NCBI GenBank assembly: GCA_039000515.1
Contig: JBCFYV010000100.1
Coordinates: forward strand, 37,789,956 to 37,853,955
Source of the DNA: Timema cristinae
Lineage: Eukaryota > Arthropoda > Insecta > Phasmatodea > Timematidae
DNA length: 64,000 nt
Direction: 5' to 3'
This document shows positions 1-11,855 of this stretch, one piece after another. The notes below the pieces were generated by a model. The model made no database searches. It saw only the letters and a list, made by a program, of their open reading frames with translations, and was not told where the DNA came from. Numbering within the stretch: the stretch's first letter is position 1; every line of letters begins with the position of its first letter. The position numbers and the translations under genes were made by a program.

Positions 1-624
1 TGAACGACTACGATGACACATTTACCAAGGAAACTGAATGAGGTAATTTCATATTACATCGTCCCAATCCCACGTCGAGTCGTAATTTGACCGCCAGATG
101 TTTGGTTGTAGATGTCACAGTAATTCAATAAAAAAATAAATGTTCAAAGGGTCGACTCAGCATTTTCTGAATGAAAAATATTCTCAATTTAGATTTCAAT
201 CTTGATAGTAGGAATGTTATCTGACATCTAAAAACTGTAGTTGATATATTTTGACGTATTCATCCTTCAAGTCATGTTATTCTAAGTTCTCATACTTTTG
301 ATATTTATTATCCATACCTATAAAATAACACTAACAATAATGTATAGTGATATGTCATCGATGTTGACCACAAAGAAATGTGTGTACTTTATAAAAACTT
401 TGGACTGTGACAAGTGAATCAAGGTTTGTGAGAACAGTTTTTACTGTGTTTGTGTTGATTTGGTGTTTGATATTTAAATAAATAATATATATACCAACAA
501 TAATATTTAATAATATATTTTAAAGTCCTGATTTTTAATTTTTCTTTGATTTCTTGGGGGGTAGAGGGGTGTGAGGAGATGCTTTACGTTTTAGTGCTAG
601 CCACAATGTAGAACCAATTCGAGT
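1..624. other. AT-rich non-coding sequence, no recognisable element
   Basis: Only short, unconvincing frames are present on either strand. The stretch is presumably neuroligin intron; that is inference from the exon downstream. Confidence 0.4.
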
Positions 625-800
625 ATAGAGGAGGAAAGTAGAATCTAGAGAAAGTGTATCCACATTTTCGGAAAATGGATTTTGTCTAAGAAGTATCGCC
701 CCCCCCCCTTTTCAGTACTAATGGTATGGATTTAAACCCTAATCTCCCCGTCAATGGAATATTTGATACCATGGAAAGCTACTTGGACTCTAGCCCGAAA
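625..800 (-). mobile_element. Decayed SINE family A copy
   Basis: On the minus strand the order of landmarks matches family A: a diverged tRNA-like head, a B-box-like segment (AACCCTAATCTCCCCGTC on the + strand), a C-run replacing part of the body, and the 'GGAAGTGTACCC' body element as GAAAGTGTATCC. Divergence is high and no tail is visible. Confidence 0.45.
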
Positions 801-1008
801 GGTTGAGGTTAGGTTTCAAATTAAGTTACTTTGGATATACATAGTTAGAATTAACGGTGAATGGACAGTTGTTATTTTTTGCGGTCAATATGGATATACT
901 TTTACTATATTATTTGTACTATAATGATAATATATTATATCAAAATTGAAAGCCACAGAGCACATGTCTTAAGCTATAAATACGTTGAAGTATATCTATT
1001 AACTTTAC

Positions 1009-1262
1009 TTAGCTGCCATGAGCATAGATGACTTTTAAAATGAAGATAAAAAGTTGTATTAAAATTCCAGAACACATTTGAAAGATATTCAAGAATTACT
1101 ACTGTTGATATCACCATGTAAAGGAAAATTAAACTCTTATGTTTCTACTGGATAAATATATCTGATTTGATTTCTTTTGACCAAAAAAAAAAAGAAAAGT
1201 GTTTACATAAAAACTGCAAAAACACTTACCTTTTCTCGCGTCCCCTACATTGCCACTTTTAA
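1009..1262. mobile_element. Half of a TTAA hairpin element
   Basis: This is the distal half of the family seen whole at 61374-61763: it starts in the loop region (GCCATGAGCATAGATGAC), runs through TTGATATCACCATG and AAAAACTGCAAAAAC, and ends at TTAA (1259-1262). The proximal arm is missing, so the copy is truncated at the hairpin apex. Confidence 0.65.
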
Positions 1263-1380
1263 CGGCTGGGAACTGGATGTTGTGTCTGTTCTAATATAAG
1301 TTGGTTTATTAGTCATGCGCTGATATAATTGGTCGGTTCAAAAAAGTGCACGCTGAAGACTAATAATAAAAATAATAAAT
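1263..1380 (+). mobile_element. 3' half of a SINE family C copy
   Basis: It begins CGGCTGGGAACTGGATGTTG and continues with the C-family 3' part (GCGCTGATATAAT, then AAAAGTGCACGCTGAAGAC), followed by an (ATAATAAAA)-type tail. It abuts the TTAA end of the hairpin element exactly. The tRNA-like head is absent. Confidence 0.6.
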
Positions 1381-3979
1381 TGGATCATTTAAAATCGATT
1401 GAAAGGAATGTTATATTTAGTAATCCTTGAATTAAACATGTTGTAACTGACATAATCTGTACCTATTTAACTATGCTAGTTGTACAATTTAACTGTGGCT
1501 ATTGACACGAAGGATACCGTCACATCACATAAATTACGCTACGAAATTTCCAGCTGCTCGTAAACAAGATATTGTGCTAATAACTGGGAGACTAAAATGT
1601 ATCCTTGTATAATCAATTCAATTCATCCTATATGAAATATGGCAAACACCGTGTATGTTTACTACCACACACTTAACTAGGAACAGGTTAAATTAGTATA
1701 ATAACACTCGTGTGTATGGGGGACACTTCAGGGTAATAGATTTATACCTCCTGCCTTTTCCTGCTCCCCGCATACAACGTTCGCCGAATCGTCGCTGTCG
1801 CAGACGAGAAGAACGTGTTTTTTTTGTAAACAGTTTCCGAAAACATGGGTTAATTTCCGAGCTAATCAAATTTAAATGGAGGGGGCGGGTGTGAGGTGAG
1901 GTTGGGCATCATGTTCGAAACTGACAACTGACGAGAATTTACTGTTCCCCTTCCACCTTTATGGCCTATAAAACGTCCAACCAAACCCATGGCGTCGGTC
2001 TGTTATCGCGCGGGATCAAGTGTGTAATTCGATTCCAAAGTACAGTTCGATATAGAAAGGAACTAACTTTCAATTTAAGAGTCAGAAACATTATACCAAT
2101 ATATCAAGCCAAATTATCTGAAACTATCAATTTTAATATACAATATAAATGCCTATTTAATAATATAATTTATTAAAACTTTATCAATTTTGACCGTAGA
2201 AACATATATTAATATTTTCTAAAAGCTCCTTTATATCAGAATCATGTTATGAAGAGGGATCGATCGGTTTATTTTATAGTAGGAGTTCTTTGCGATTTGT
2301 TTATTGTTTGTTGTTATGAACCCCCTTGGTGAAGCTTATTGACCCAGTATGGTAAGGTCTATTGACGCATCCTCATAATAATGTTTTTAAGTCCATAAAA
2401 TAAAATGCATAGGGTTGGAAACAAAAAATTTACCTATATTTAAATATTTACTTTCTAAGGCATGGGATCTTCAAATCAATTATCTTATAAATAAAAAATG
2501 TAAAATCTAGAAGATACAATAAACTCCTGTTTTAAACTAAACGACAATTTGCTAACAAAACAGTAATGGCGAATTTTACAAAGACGTCACATTCCCTTTC
2601 TATGGAATTAACGTCCACGCATTCGTATTGCTCTGTGACGTCATTGCAAGTTGACGCTCCTAGCGATAGTTCCCCAAATTAGTTTATGGGAAACAATAGG
2701 CATACACCATGGTAAAGTGGTGGAAGAAAGATGATCTAGTAAAGGAAAGTTTCTATGAAAAGATCGAACAAACGTTTGACCAGTTCCCAACCTATCACAT
2801 GTCATTTGTGATGAGTGACTTTGATGCAAATTTTTTTTAGGTTTACAATATGAAAAATAGGTTTACTTGATGTCAGCGATGATAATGGAATAAGGTTGAA
2901 AAATTCTGTCACATAAAATAACATTATTGTGAAAAGTACTTACTTAAGCATAAGAATATTCATAAATATACTTGTATCTCTCAAGATAGGATTACACATA
3001 AAATGGATCACTTGCTGATAGAAAAAATAAGGAATACAAGATTATTGAATGTCCGGTAATAGAAGGGTGCAGATTGCGATTTATTTGAGAAACAAAGCAT
3101 AAATTTTAAGTGTCTGTAAATCTCTGCGTGAACTGCATTGGAGTGTGACATATTATTGTTGAAATAAAATGATTGTCTGGACTTGATAAGTGACAGTCTA
3201 TATCGTTTCACGCTGTCTTCTGACCTTTTTTTTATGCATTCTGACATAAATCCGTGTTGTTAAATCGCCTTATCAAAATCAATGTTGATACCTCTTCTTT
3301 TTAAAAAAAAAAAGTATCGTGAATATGTCAGCATACGTCAGCTTCTTTTTCACTAACTTTATATATTTCCGACTTTCTTGAAAGAAAGAAATCCAATTAT
3401 GAAATGCAATGAAGCTGAAATCATTAGTACTAAGATAGCTGATGGAGGGAAGCGACTCCTTAAAACTGTTTTTTTTTTTTTTTTTTCTAAAGCCGGGAGA
3501 CGGAAAAAGTTTTACTGGAGAAAATTGCAACGTTTCGTAAAGTTGTAAGTTCTTAATGTCTGTTTGCCTTTTTTTTTAGTAAGGAGTGTCATAAAACGTT
3601 TAACCGCTTTAAAAAGTTTTTATTTATTAAAATGTTATTTATTGATATATGTTTTTATATCTTTGTATTATATAAACTTAATACATTAGTTGAAAACTTT
3701 TAGTTTTATTAACAAATTTATTTTTGTTTATTATACCCCTCCATAAAAAAATGGTTACTTTTCCAGTTTTCTTCAGGCAATTTTGGAGTTTGTATCCTAT
3801 AAATAGAGGCCTGTTATATTTTTGAGAATTTAACTATGTATGTATTAGTAGTCAAATAATTTTATAAGTATAGTGGATTGTTGTAGAAAGCAATTTTAAA
3901 CACTATTTACTGTGGTTAACATTGAACATTGATAGAATTTTACTTAATTAATAGTAGATTATAGGTATTAATTATTAGC
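1381..3979. other. Non-coding AT-rich stretch with a few short motifs
   Basis: No gene or clear element was found. The only notable features are two inverted CRE-like motifs (GACGTCAC at 2583, GTGACGTCA at 2635) and a short poly(T) run near 3470-3486. Frames up to about 80 codons lack any recognised motif. Confidence 0.35.
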
Positions 3980-4265
3980 CTCTGTGGTCTCGAAGTCATA
4001 ATTTCTGCATACAGGTCCTGGGTTCGATACTGGGTGCTTCCAAAATTTGTCTGTGAATTGTAGGTTTGAAAAGGGGTCAGACTTGGCCTCGTGAGAACAA
4101 ATGAGGAACTACTTGAATAAAGAAGTTGTAGCTGCGGTATAGAAAACTGGATTAACTGCCGAAGAACGCGTTGTGCTTACCAAGTGATGCCTTTTATCCG
4201 AAAATGCTGGTACTATTATCGCTAACGGCAGCGTCCACTCGGTTGGTATAACTCGCTTGTAGGCT
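3980..4265 (+). mobile_element. tRNA-derived SINE-like element (family E)
   Basis: A tRNA-like head (TCTGTGGTCTCGAAGTCATA and the B-box-like GGGTTCGATACTGG) is followed by a non-tRNA body ending near AACTCGCTTGTAGG. Only this copy was found in the window, so family status is inferred from its architecture. Confidence 0.5.
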
Positions 4266-4589
4266 GACGCCGTGGAGGGTTTTTATTTTAGTACTAGCCC
4301 CCTTCCCCTTAAAATATATTGTAAAGAATCCTGTAAAAAAAAGCTTCAAATCATCCATAATGTCAATATTAAAAACAAAACTTTTTTTTACTTATTTTTT
4401 TGAAAATACAGTCCTACCATCACTGTATAGCCCCCTCCCTCTTTTTATCCTCCCTCCTATTTTTATCTCATTCCTCTTTCCTCACCCCTACCCACCCACC
4501 CCCACCCACTTAACCAACCCCACTTTCCCTTACACAACTTATTTTTCCAATGACTATATAATATACTATCGACATTTTTATGAGGAATA

Positions 4590-4742
4590 AATTAAATTTT
4601 CAAAATAAAATATGGCCTATGTTACTCACTGATGAAGCTTTATATTGGTGAAAGAATTTTTTAAAATCGGTCTAGTAGTTTTTTGAGTTTATCCATTACA
4701 AACAAAAATCAAATATTTCCTCTGTATAATATTAGTATAGGA
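4590..4742 (+). mobile_element. RTE-type LINE 3' end fragment
   Basis: The segment with AAAATCGGTCTAGTAGTTTT and GAGTTTATCCATTACAAAC resembles the 3' untranslated ends of RTE-clade retrotransposons common in insects. No coding part is attached. Assignment rests on remembered family style, not a search. Confidence 0.4.
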
Positions 4743-5329
4743 TTTATGTATCGGTATCGATGAAAAGTGAAATTTTCCCATCACATGATTGTACGTATAA
4801 TCTATGCAAATTTATTTAGTAACCTAATTAACTGTCAAAAATATTCCTTCCTATTTAAATCGGACTATAGAAAGGCTTGGGAAACTAACTATACATCGAT
4901 CTATTACCTAAGAAATTGAGGTTCAGTCCTAGTTGGATCTACTAAAGTGGTTTTAATCCGCAAAGTGGTCTTAGAGCCTCGTTACTCTTCAAGTTAACTT
5001 ACAATACGAGTATGTGAATTAACTTTAAATTCAACTTCCACTTCTAGTTTCCTTAAAAGAGATTTATTGAGACGCTGGTTGCAAACTCAAACTTGAGTAT
5101 ACGACTGATTAGATATTAAAATAATTTTAATTTGATAATTATATTATTAACAAGGGTGTGGAAATCTAATTTTTCTAGGGGATGTCTGCTATGAAATTTT
5201 ACTATAACTTTAATCTATAAAAGATTGTATAGACCCCATATGGGAGGTATATTAAATTCCAGGGGGGTTCCGGACCCTAAATACCCCAGCCTTTCTACGA
5301 CTTTGCTATTTATAGTATAAAACACTACC
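4743..5329. other. AT-rich stretch, nothing recognised
   Basis: No coding segment, tRNA-like box or inverted repeat was found. A run of Gs interrupts the AT-rich sequence near 5263 (CCAGGGGGGTTCCGG). Confidence 0.35.
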
Positions 5330-5880
5330 TATATATCATATTTTAACATAAACTTTAAACTCATTTTATTTTAAATATCTAAAAAAAATTCATATGTAAA
5401 CTACATATAAATCAATTTTACTCCGAAAAACAAGCATATGTTGCCTTTTATCATGTAAGACCTCCTATGATATAGATTTTAAACAAAATCTAAAAAAAAA
5501 ATCGAGAAGCATTTAATTTCCAAAAATTTGTTGTTGGTGAACTATTCTTAAGAGAATTTTCTCCCAGATAAACCCTTTTAACAAGATTGTTAAAGCAAGT
5601 TTCGAAACATTTCAAATATTTCAAAAATACTAATAAATTAACAACCCTTATTTAAAGGTTAAAATTTAATAAAACGAATCAATATCATGTTTTAACAAAA
5701 TTCATCAAACCGGTTTCGGTTGTTGTAACGGGGACAGCCATATAAAATTTCCAGATATACTTTTTTGGGTTCAGCTGCACATTGGATGTCAATATTCATC
5801 ATAATCTCTAGATCTAATTTTTTCACGATTACAATATTTTCTCTTTATATGAGAAAGTAAAAATAGTTATACTCAAAAAG
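5330..5880 (+). repeat. Old dispersed AT-rich repeat (ends in TATATGAGAAAGTA)
   Basis: The terminal part, TCATCATAATCTCTAGATC followed by TTCACGATTACAATATTTTC and TATATGAGAAAGTA, recurs at 10749-10805 and 30945-31010 and, inverted, at 9451-9500. The internal AAGATTGTTAAAGCAAGTTT block recurs in varied form near 9836 and 32125. This suggests a decayed DNA transposon family whose termini are these motifs. Confidence 0.4.
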
Positions 5881-6906
5881 AATATAATGTTTTGTAAACA
5901 AAATTATGCTATTGTCAAATAGTTATCTTAAAAGTTACACCCAAGGAAATATAATATTGTTTCTAAACAAATGTTAGCTTCGACTTCACTTCGAAAAGAA
6001 TTTGGCTTCAAAAGCTATGAAGCTTCACTAATAAAAATATGAACAGCCAAAATAATAAAATTATGGTCGATTAATCCCATTCAGGTTTGTTAAGCCAATT
6101 ATAAATTAATAATATAAGCGTATAGCTCGAGAGGATAGTAAGACGTGGTGCTAAATAAAATAAAAAATATATGTGGAGAAACTGAAGTATTTGACTTGTA
6201 AATTGTGATAATTTCTCAATTTGTCAGAATAAAACGAAATAATATAAATAATTGTGCAATAAAACAATTTCAACGATTTTATGCATAAATAACCAAAACA
6301 TAATATTCGAACCTCGTTTCGTCTTCCAGAATATTTCACATTTTTGATTCGAGCTCGCTTCGAATTAAAAGGGTAGACTTTGAAAACCCCTAGAAGAAAC
6401 CATATGTTCGAATGGATTTATAAATAAACTCTTTTTTTTTATAAAAAAATAAATAAAAACAGACTTTGTTATGTTCGTAAGTTTATATAATAAAAAAATA
6501 TATCCGACAGTTTGATTAATGGTTACACATTAAATCCATTTACTTCCACAAGTTTAGTTTAATCGGACGCTCACTCAGCAAATAAAGTGGAGAGAGAAAG
6601 AGAGAGAGGGTGAATATGACTTTATCGATAGTAAGTCATAAACGCATGTTCTTTTAAGGAAAAGCTTATCTTGAAGTACAGTACAACATGAAGGTTGTAA
6701 CTAATTTTTTTTGAACATTATTTCCTCCATGATGAATTAATGGTAAAAATACGACACACACACACACAACTCGATATTCTTGCCTTTGAGGGAAATCTAG
6801 TGTAAACATTTAACAGCTTGTCTCGTAAAGTGAAGACTGAACATATTTTTATGTGAAATATTACAACATCCATTTATTGCAAAGTAACCATCCCATACAA
6901 ATCTTG
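5881..6906. other. AT-rich non-coding stretch
   Basis: No gene found. A short (GA)n run lies near 6592-6610 and (CA)n near 6756-6768. Nothing else stands out. Confidence 0.35.
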
Positions 6907-7599
6907 TTAATATGGGGATGTAGAGGACGTTAGATAAAGGCAGGTTTTTTTTTAAATAGCAAAATGTGTTTTTGGCCGAAATAAATAAAATATTGCTTCA
7001 GTAGAAATACATAATTTAATTTTCTTCGCGTAGTGATATCAACAGTTGTTGAATCTCTGTAATGGGAATAGCAGTATTTCTGATCAGAAGGGTCTTTGGA
7101 TAAATTGCTTGCTTCAGGGCCTGATTTTCATAGGTTCAAACCAGTCGGGGTTGACGGATTTTTATTGGGTCATAAAAATCCGTAGCACAACTTCCTTCGG
7201 AATTTATTTAAAGCCATCGATCCCATGTCTGATGTAGTATGTAACAGAATCCTGGAAGAAATGTGAAAGTACCTTTCCCGACAAAATGTGTAGATAAATT
7301 TTTGTGTGCTGGTATCAGTCAGTTCATAAAATGCACGTTAAATATCTCAAGTAAATAAACAGAAAACCATAGTGGCATTGTATGATAAACTTTTTAAATG
7401 AAAAGAAAAGTTTTCATTAAATTCCAGGACATCCATGACAGATATTTAACAACTGTTGATATCAACATGTGAAGAAAATTAAACTTTATGTTTGTACTCT
7501 AGCAATATTTTTTTATTTGGACCAATTTTAATGTTTTGCTCAAAAAACTTCCAAAACATTGCTCTTTTCTCACGTACTCAACATTAATCCCCACTTTAA
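6907..7599. mobile_element. TTAA hairpin element split by a SINE
   Basis: The left arm runs from TTAA at 6907 through GATATCAACAGTTGTTGAAT (7036-7055) to about 7068. The right arm resumes near 7370 with AAACTTTTTAAATGAAAAG, passes AACAACTGTTGATATCAACA and ends in TTAA at 7596-7599. Both arms match the intact copies at 29612 and 61374. About 300 bp between them are a family D SINE. Confidence 0.7.
7062..7368 (+). mobile_element. SINE family D copy, nested in the hairpin element
   Basis: It shows the D-family body (GGTTCAAACCAGTCGGGGTTG, AAAATCCGTAGCACAACTTCC, ATCGATCCCATGTCTGAT) and the tail shared with family C (AAATGCACGTTAAATATC). It matches the copy at 36141-36445. The head is degraded. 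Flanks ATAGCAGTATT and ATAGTGGCATT may be a decayed target duplication. Confidence 0.65.
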
Positions 7600-8647
7600 G
7601 TTTGTCAAATTACTATATTATGTTTTTGTACACATCAAGACAAAGAACTAAACAGCTCTTTAATAAAACAAACATATATAATATGTATATATTATATATA
7701 TATATATATTGTAATACCTATTTATTAGGACTATGTGAATCAGAATTTTCACTTCGAATCAATTTTGGATGATTTTTTTTTTCGTGTTTAGCTACTAGGT
7801 CCCTGTAATAGATCCATGCATGGACCATAAATAATTACAAATATAATGGGATTTTTTTAGAATTACATTTTATTGTTAAAAAAGTTATAATCACTCAAAT
7901 TCGAATTTTGGAATAAATTTAATATAATTGTACTTTTAAAAAAATTTATACATAAATGAAATTTTGTGTGACTATTTGCTTTGAAATTATAAATTACAAT
8001 TGAATAAAATTAATTAAAATAGGAAATTTTGAGGAAACGATCGAAAATTCCGAGCACTCGGATTTTTCGAGATTTGTAAAAATATTCGATTTGACTTTTC
8101 GAGCTGAGACTAAAACTCGACTCAAACTTAAATTTCATAGTATTAGCACACTCCTACTCTTAAGGGTTGTATGGGGTTGGAGTGTACTAAATCGAGATTT
8201 TTAAAACACTTGGGGTCTGGTCCAATACCGCGATTCTTATGATTATCATCCGGTACTAAGGGTTGGTTATGTTTAAAAAATGTTCCACTCCCCATCCACG
8301 TAATATTCTGTTTTCCACATCCCTTCCACACAAGAACTTTATGTATATATATACACATATATATACATATGAGTATGATCACCATACTCTCTCCAGTGAT
8401 TACGATAAAGTGAAAGGTAGGTGTTACCACAAGAATGTTTGTCCGTATGTACCCGAAGCTACGGCCAAAATATTTTTCTGCATTTCGTTTATATTTTATC
8501 TTAATTTTATATGGTTGTATTATAGCTATAATAAGTTTACAAACGACTAATTTATGAAAATTAGAAATTTTTCAAAAATAATGCTTGTGATATTTTTAAA
8601 AAGTAATATACACACTAGAATTGTTTTACATGGTAAATAAATATTTG
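7600..8647. other. Non-coding stretch with an AT microsatellite
   Basis: An (AT)n run occupies about 7675-7710. A second short AT/CA-mixed repeat lies at 8342-8370. No gene, tRNA-like box or long inverted repeat was seen. Confidence 0.4.
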
Positions 8648-8649
8648 TA

Positions 8650-9311
8650 CAGTAGAACCTTGATAATTCGAACTTGAAGGAACCAGAAAAAAACTCTAAT
8701 TATAAATGAATTCTATTCAAATAAGTTTTTTTAAAAGGAGTTATCTTCTCCACTTCCTTTAACATCGCTACTTTTTCGGCCAAAGTTAATGATTTATAGA
8801 ACTGTGGCTTGGACGGTGACATCACGATACACACACACCCCACACAAACACTAATCTACAGTATATACTCAACAAAACGAAAACTAAACAACAAAACAAA
8901 ATAAACTTGCACGTCACAAGAATATCGATACGACCGAATCATTAAGAACAGCGCACGTAACCACTCGAGAGGCTCGACCTTTTCTAACGGAGTACAGAAC
9001 TGTACGTGTAAACAAAGACGTATGAAGTTAGCGGGGGAGGAGGAGGGGTGTGAAGAAGGGTACTGACCGCATTCCAACGTCACCTCCCCTGTTTCCAAAA
9101 ATAGAACAACACGGCACCACAACTAGAAGTAGGAAAACAATACTGCACAGTACATTACAACTTACGAAAAAGTTCAAATCAACCAAAACAAAATTCGAAA
9201 TATTCATGATTTTTTAACATTGTCTTGATACAAAATTCACGGGACCAGGGAAAATATTCTAACTAAAGACGATTTCGAATTACGGAAGTTCGAATTAGTC
9301 AGGTTCCACTG
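8650..9311. mobile_element. Pogo/Tigger-like non-autonomous DNA transposon
   Basis: The ends are inverted: CAGTAGAACCTTGATAATTC on the left and GAATTAGTCAGGTTCCACTG on the right, each bounded by TA (8648-8649, 9312-9313). TA target duplication and CAG-type ends beginning CAGTNGAACCT are typical of the pogo group of Tc1/mariner elements. The 662-bp interior has no recognisable transposase. Confidence 0.75.
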
Positions 9312-9450
9312 TACCTGTTTTTCTGAAAAACTTTAATTTAATTAGTGAAGATGAATTTTTAAGGAATTTAAAATTAAAATTATATATAATTATGTAACAG
9401 ACACACAGTCCATAAGATATGTGGAAAATAAGTGTCAAGACACAATCCTA

Positions 9451-10806
9451 TTTACTTTCTCATATAGTCTATTGCAATTAGGAACTTTTAATTTCACTCA
9501 GATTTTTTTTAGTTTTATAATATATAATAGCAAGATATAAGTGTTAAAAAACTAAATTGTTAAACCGTTAGAGAATTCAAAAATTTTCAAAAACGAATTA
9601 TCAAGTTAATTAACTACAGAAACTAGTTTTTATTTAGAAAAACCAAAATACTCTTTTATTTATCATATAAAACGCTCACTCGATACGCATTCCAAACAAA
9701 ATCGTTACAGTAATTTTAAAAATATTTTAATTTGTTAAAAATACATCTTCAGCAAACTACTTTTTATATTAATGTTTATAAGAAAAATAGGTATATGTTA
9801 TTTACCATGTAAAAAAATCTTTGTGAATATATTTTGATTAAAATCACTAGAGCCAGTTTTGAAAAATTTCAAAATTTCATAAATTAGTATTTAATAAGCT
9901 TCCCTTGAAATTATGGCTACAATACAACCATCTAAAATTAATATAAAGTATAAACGAAATGTGGGCAAACATTCTTGTTAGACCCTCTCACTTTATTGTG
10001 ATCACTAAGAGAGAGTATGATGCTCATCAACAAATTTGAATTCGAGATTTTGTTAGAAATCGACGTTTGAAGGTGTTTTTGTAATGCCATATGTCTGTCG
10101 CCGAGACTATCTAACCGTTTAGGATTAAAATTTTGTTTCTAGAGTTTAAATAAGGTACTCGAGTTGTATTATTGGAAATTTTCCTATCCAACACTAAAAT
10201 TTAGGGATGTTTAGAGAAAAAGTGTAAAATCTGCTTTAACTATTTTGATTAAAATGGGTACCCAGGCAATATTTAACATCACAAACAAAACGGTGCATTT
10301 CATTTTTCCATGAAAATTAATATGAGGTTGAGTTATATATGTGGAAATTTTCAATTTCGATAGCTCCTCAAAACATTGAGATACAACATAATCTATCATA
10401 CAAAAAATGTAGTGCTCTTAAAAATAAACAACTTTTATTTGAAATAATATTTTATACTAGCAATATTTTCTGAGTTAAAGGCAAATTCATTTTTTAAATT
10501 AAACCTTAGGGAAATGGGGAGTTGAAAATGAAGAGAAAAAATAATATGTTTATATAATAATGTGTTTTATTTATTCCCTTTGGTGAAATGCAATATTATT
10601 TTTCCCTCTTATGTTTCTATAACAATGTGTATTATTTCGTTTCACATATCCTTCGAGCTATAAGAATATTCTAGAAAAAAAGCGAGAAAGTTTGTACTGT
10701 GCATATTACAATATTCTTTAGCCAAGAGACTCATAAAAAAATAAGATTCATCATTATCTTGAGTTAGAAAATTTTCACCGCTACAATATATTCTCTACAT
10801 GAGATT
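9451..10806. mobile_element. Possible 1.36-kb DNA element with about 60-bp inverted ends
   Basis: The left end (TTTACTTTCTCATATAG...ATTGCAATTAG) is the reverse complement, with mismatches, of the right end (TCACCGCTACAATATATTC...ACATGAGA). The same terminal motif ends the repeats at 5330-5880 and near 31000. No transposase was identified. A target duplication is not clear, so boundaries are approximate. Confidence 0.4.
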
Positions 10807-10820
10807 CGGGTGTTTTTTTT

Positions 10821-11058
10821 AGCACATCACTATCCTTTCGGGTCACACGAATATGTTCTAATTACGCTAATATTTTTAAGGATTAGGAAGGTTATAATTA
10901 GAGGAAGTGTACCCGCATTTGCTTGGAGAGAGATTGGAAAACCATGTTGTAAAATCCTCCCTCAGTACATCCTATCGAGATTCGAACCTCGATCTCCCAT
11001 CATTGGCAGTCTAGTCTATTGCAAAAGTGATGCCTTAGACTATTTTACCCTCGAAGTA
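10821..11058 (-). mobile_element. SINE family A copy
   Basis: On the minus strand: a tRNA-like head with B box (GAGGTTCGAATCTC, seen inverted at about 10978-10991), the TACTGAGG linker, CCAATCTCTCTCC, AATGCGGGTACACTTCC-like body, and a diverged tail. It lies only about 90 bp before the minisatellite. Confidence 0.8.
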
Positions 11059-11144
11059 GGTTGAAATTTAATATTATTAATTATTTACTTACTTACTCTA
11101 TGGCATTAAGAACTCGAAATCTCATTGCCGCACTTACAAAAGTA

Positions 11145-11767
11145 TGCCACCTATCTCTATTTTGAGCTACTTCTGCTTATATTCATTCCACCTCATTATG
11201 CCCTAACCCTATCTTGAGATGGTTCTTCCAGTCCACCTCATTACACCCTAAACCTATATTTAGAAAGTTATATCCAGTCCACTCCATTATACCGTTCCTA
11301 TCTGAGCTATTTACCCATCACCTCATTACACCATATCCTACTTGATAAGCTATATTTATCTTCTCATTACACCTATTCCTATGTTGAGCTAGTTATACCA
11401 TCCACCTCATTACACCATATCCCTATCTTGAGATAGCTATATTTAGTCTTTCTCGTTACACCCTATCCTTATTTTGAGCTAGCTCTAACCAGTCCCCTCA
11501 CTACTCCTGTTCCTATCTTGAGCTAGCTAATTAGTCCACATCATTACACCCTGTCCCATCTTGAGCTAGTAGATTTAGTCCACTCATTACACCTGTTCCT
11601 ATCTTGAGCCGCTAGATTAAGTCCACCTCATTACACCCTGTTCCTATCTTTGAGCGAGCTAGATTAAGTCCACCTCATTACACCTGTTCCTATCTTTTAG
11701 CGAGCTAGATTTAGTCCACCTCATTACACCTGTTCTTATCTTGAACTAGTAATATTCAGTCCCCTCA
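11145..11767. repeat. Minisatellite of about 45-bp units
   Basis: Thirteen or fourteen degenerate units repeat the pattern CCTCATTACACCTGTTCCTA-TCTTGAGCTAGCTAGATTTAGTCCA. Units vary by small indels, and those nearest the exon (11584-11767) are the most alike. The array ends about 90 bp before the neuroligin exon. Confidence 0.85.
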
Positions 11768-11837
11768 TATCCCTTCCAACCGTTACCCCATTATGTTTAT
11801 TGGACGCCTTGTATTGCCCCTCTTACTAAAGTAATCT

Positions 11838-11855
11838 TTGTTTGTTCCCCAGCAG
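11838..11855 (+). promoter_or_regulatory. Splice acceptor with tandem CAGCAG (NAGNAG) site
   Basis: A pyrimidine-rich stretch (TTTGTTTGTTCCCC) leads into CAGCAG at 11850-11855. Both AGs keep the same phase, so alternative use would insert or omit one residue at the exon start. The same 12-bp motif CAGCAGGTACCC occurs again inside the exon at 11878-11889. Which AG is used cannot be decided from sequence alone. Confidence 0.7.

Noticed and set aside
11145..11767. CRISPR-like array
   Set aside because: Units are contiguous and degenerate with no unique spacers, and the window is eukaryotic. It is a minisatellite.
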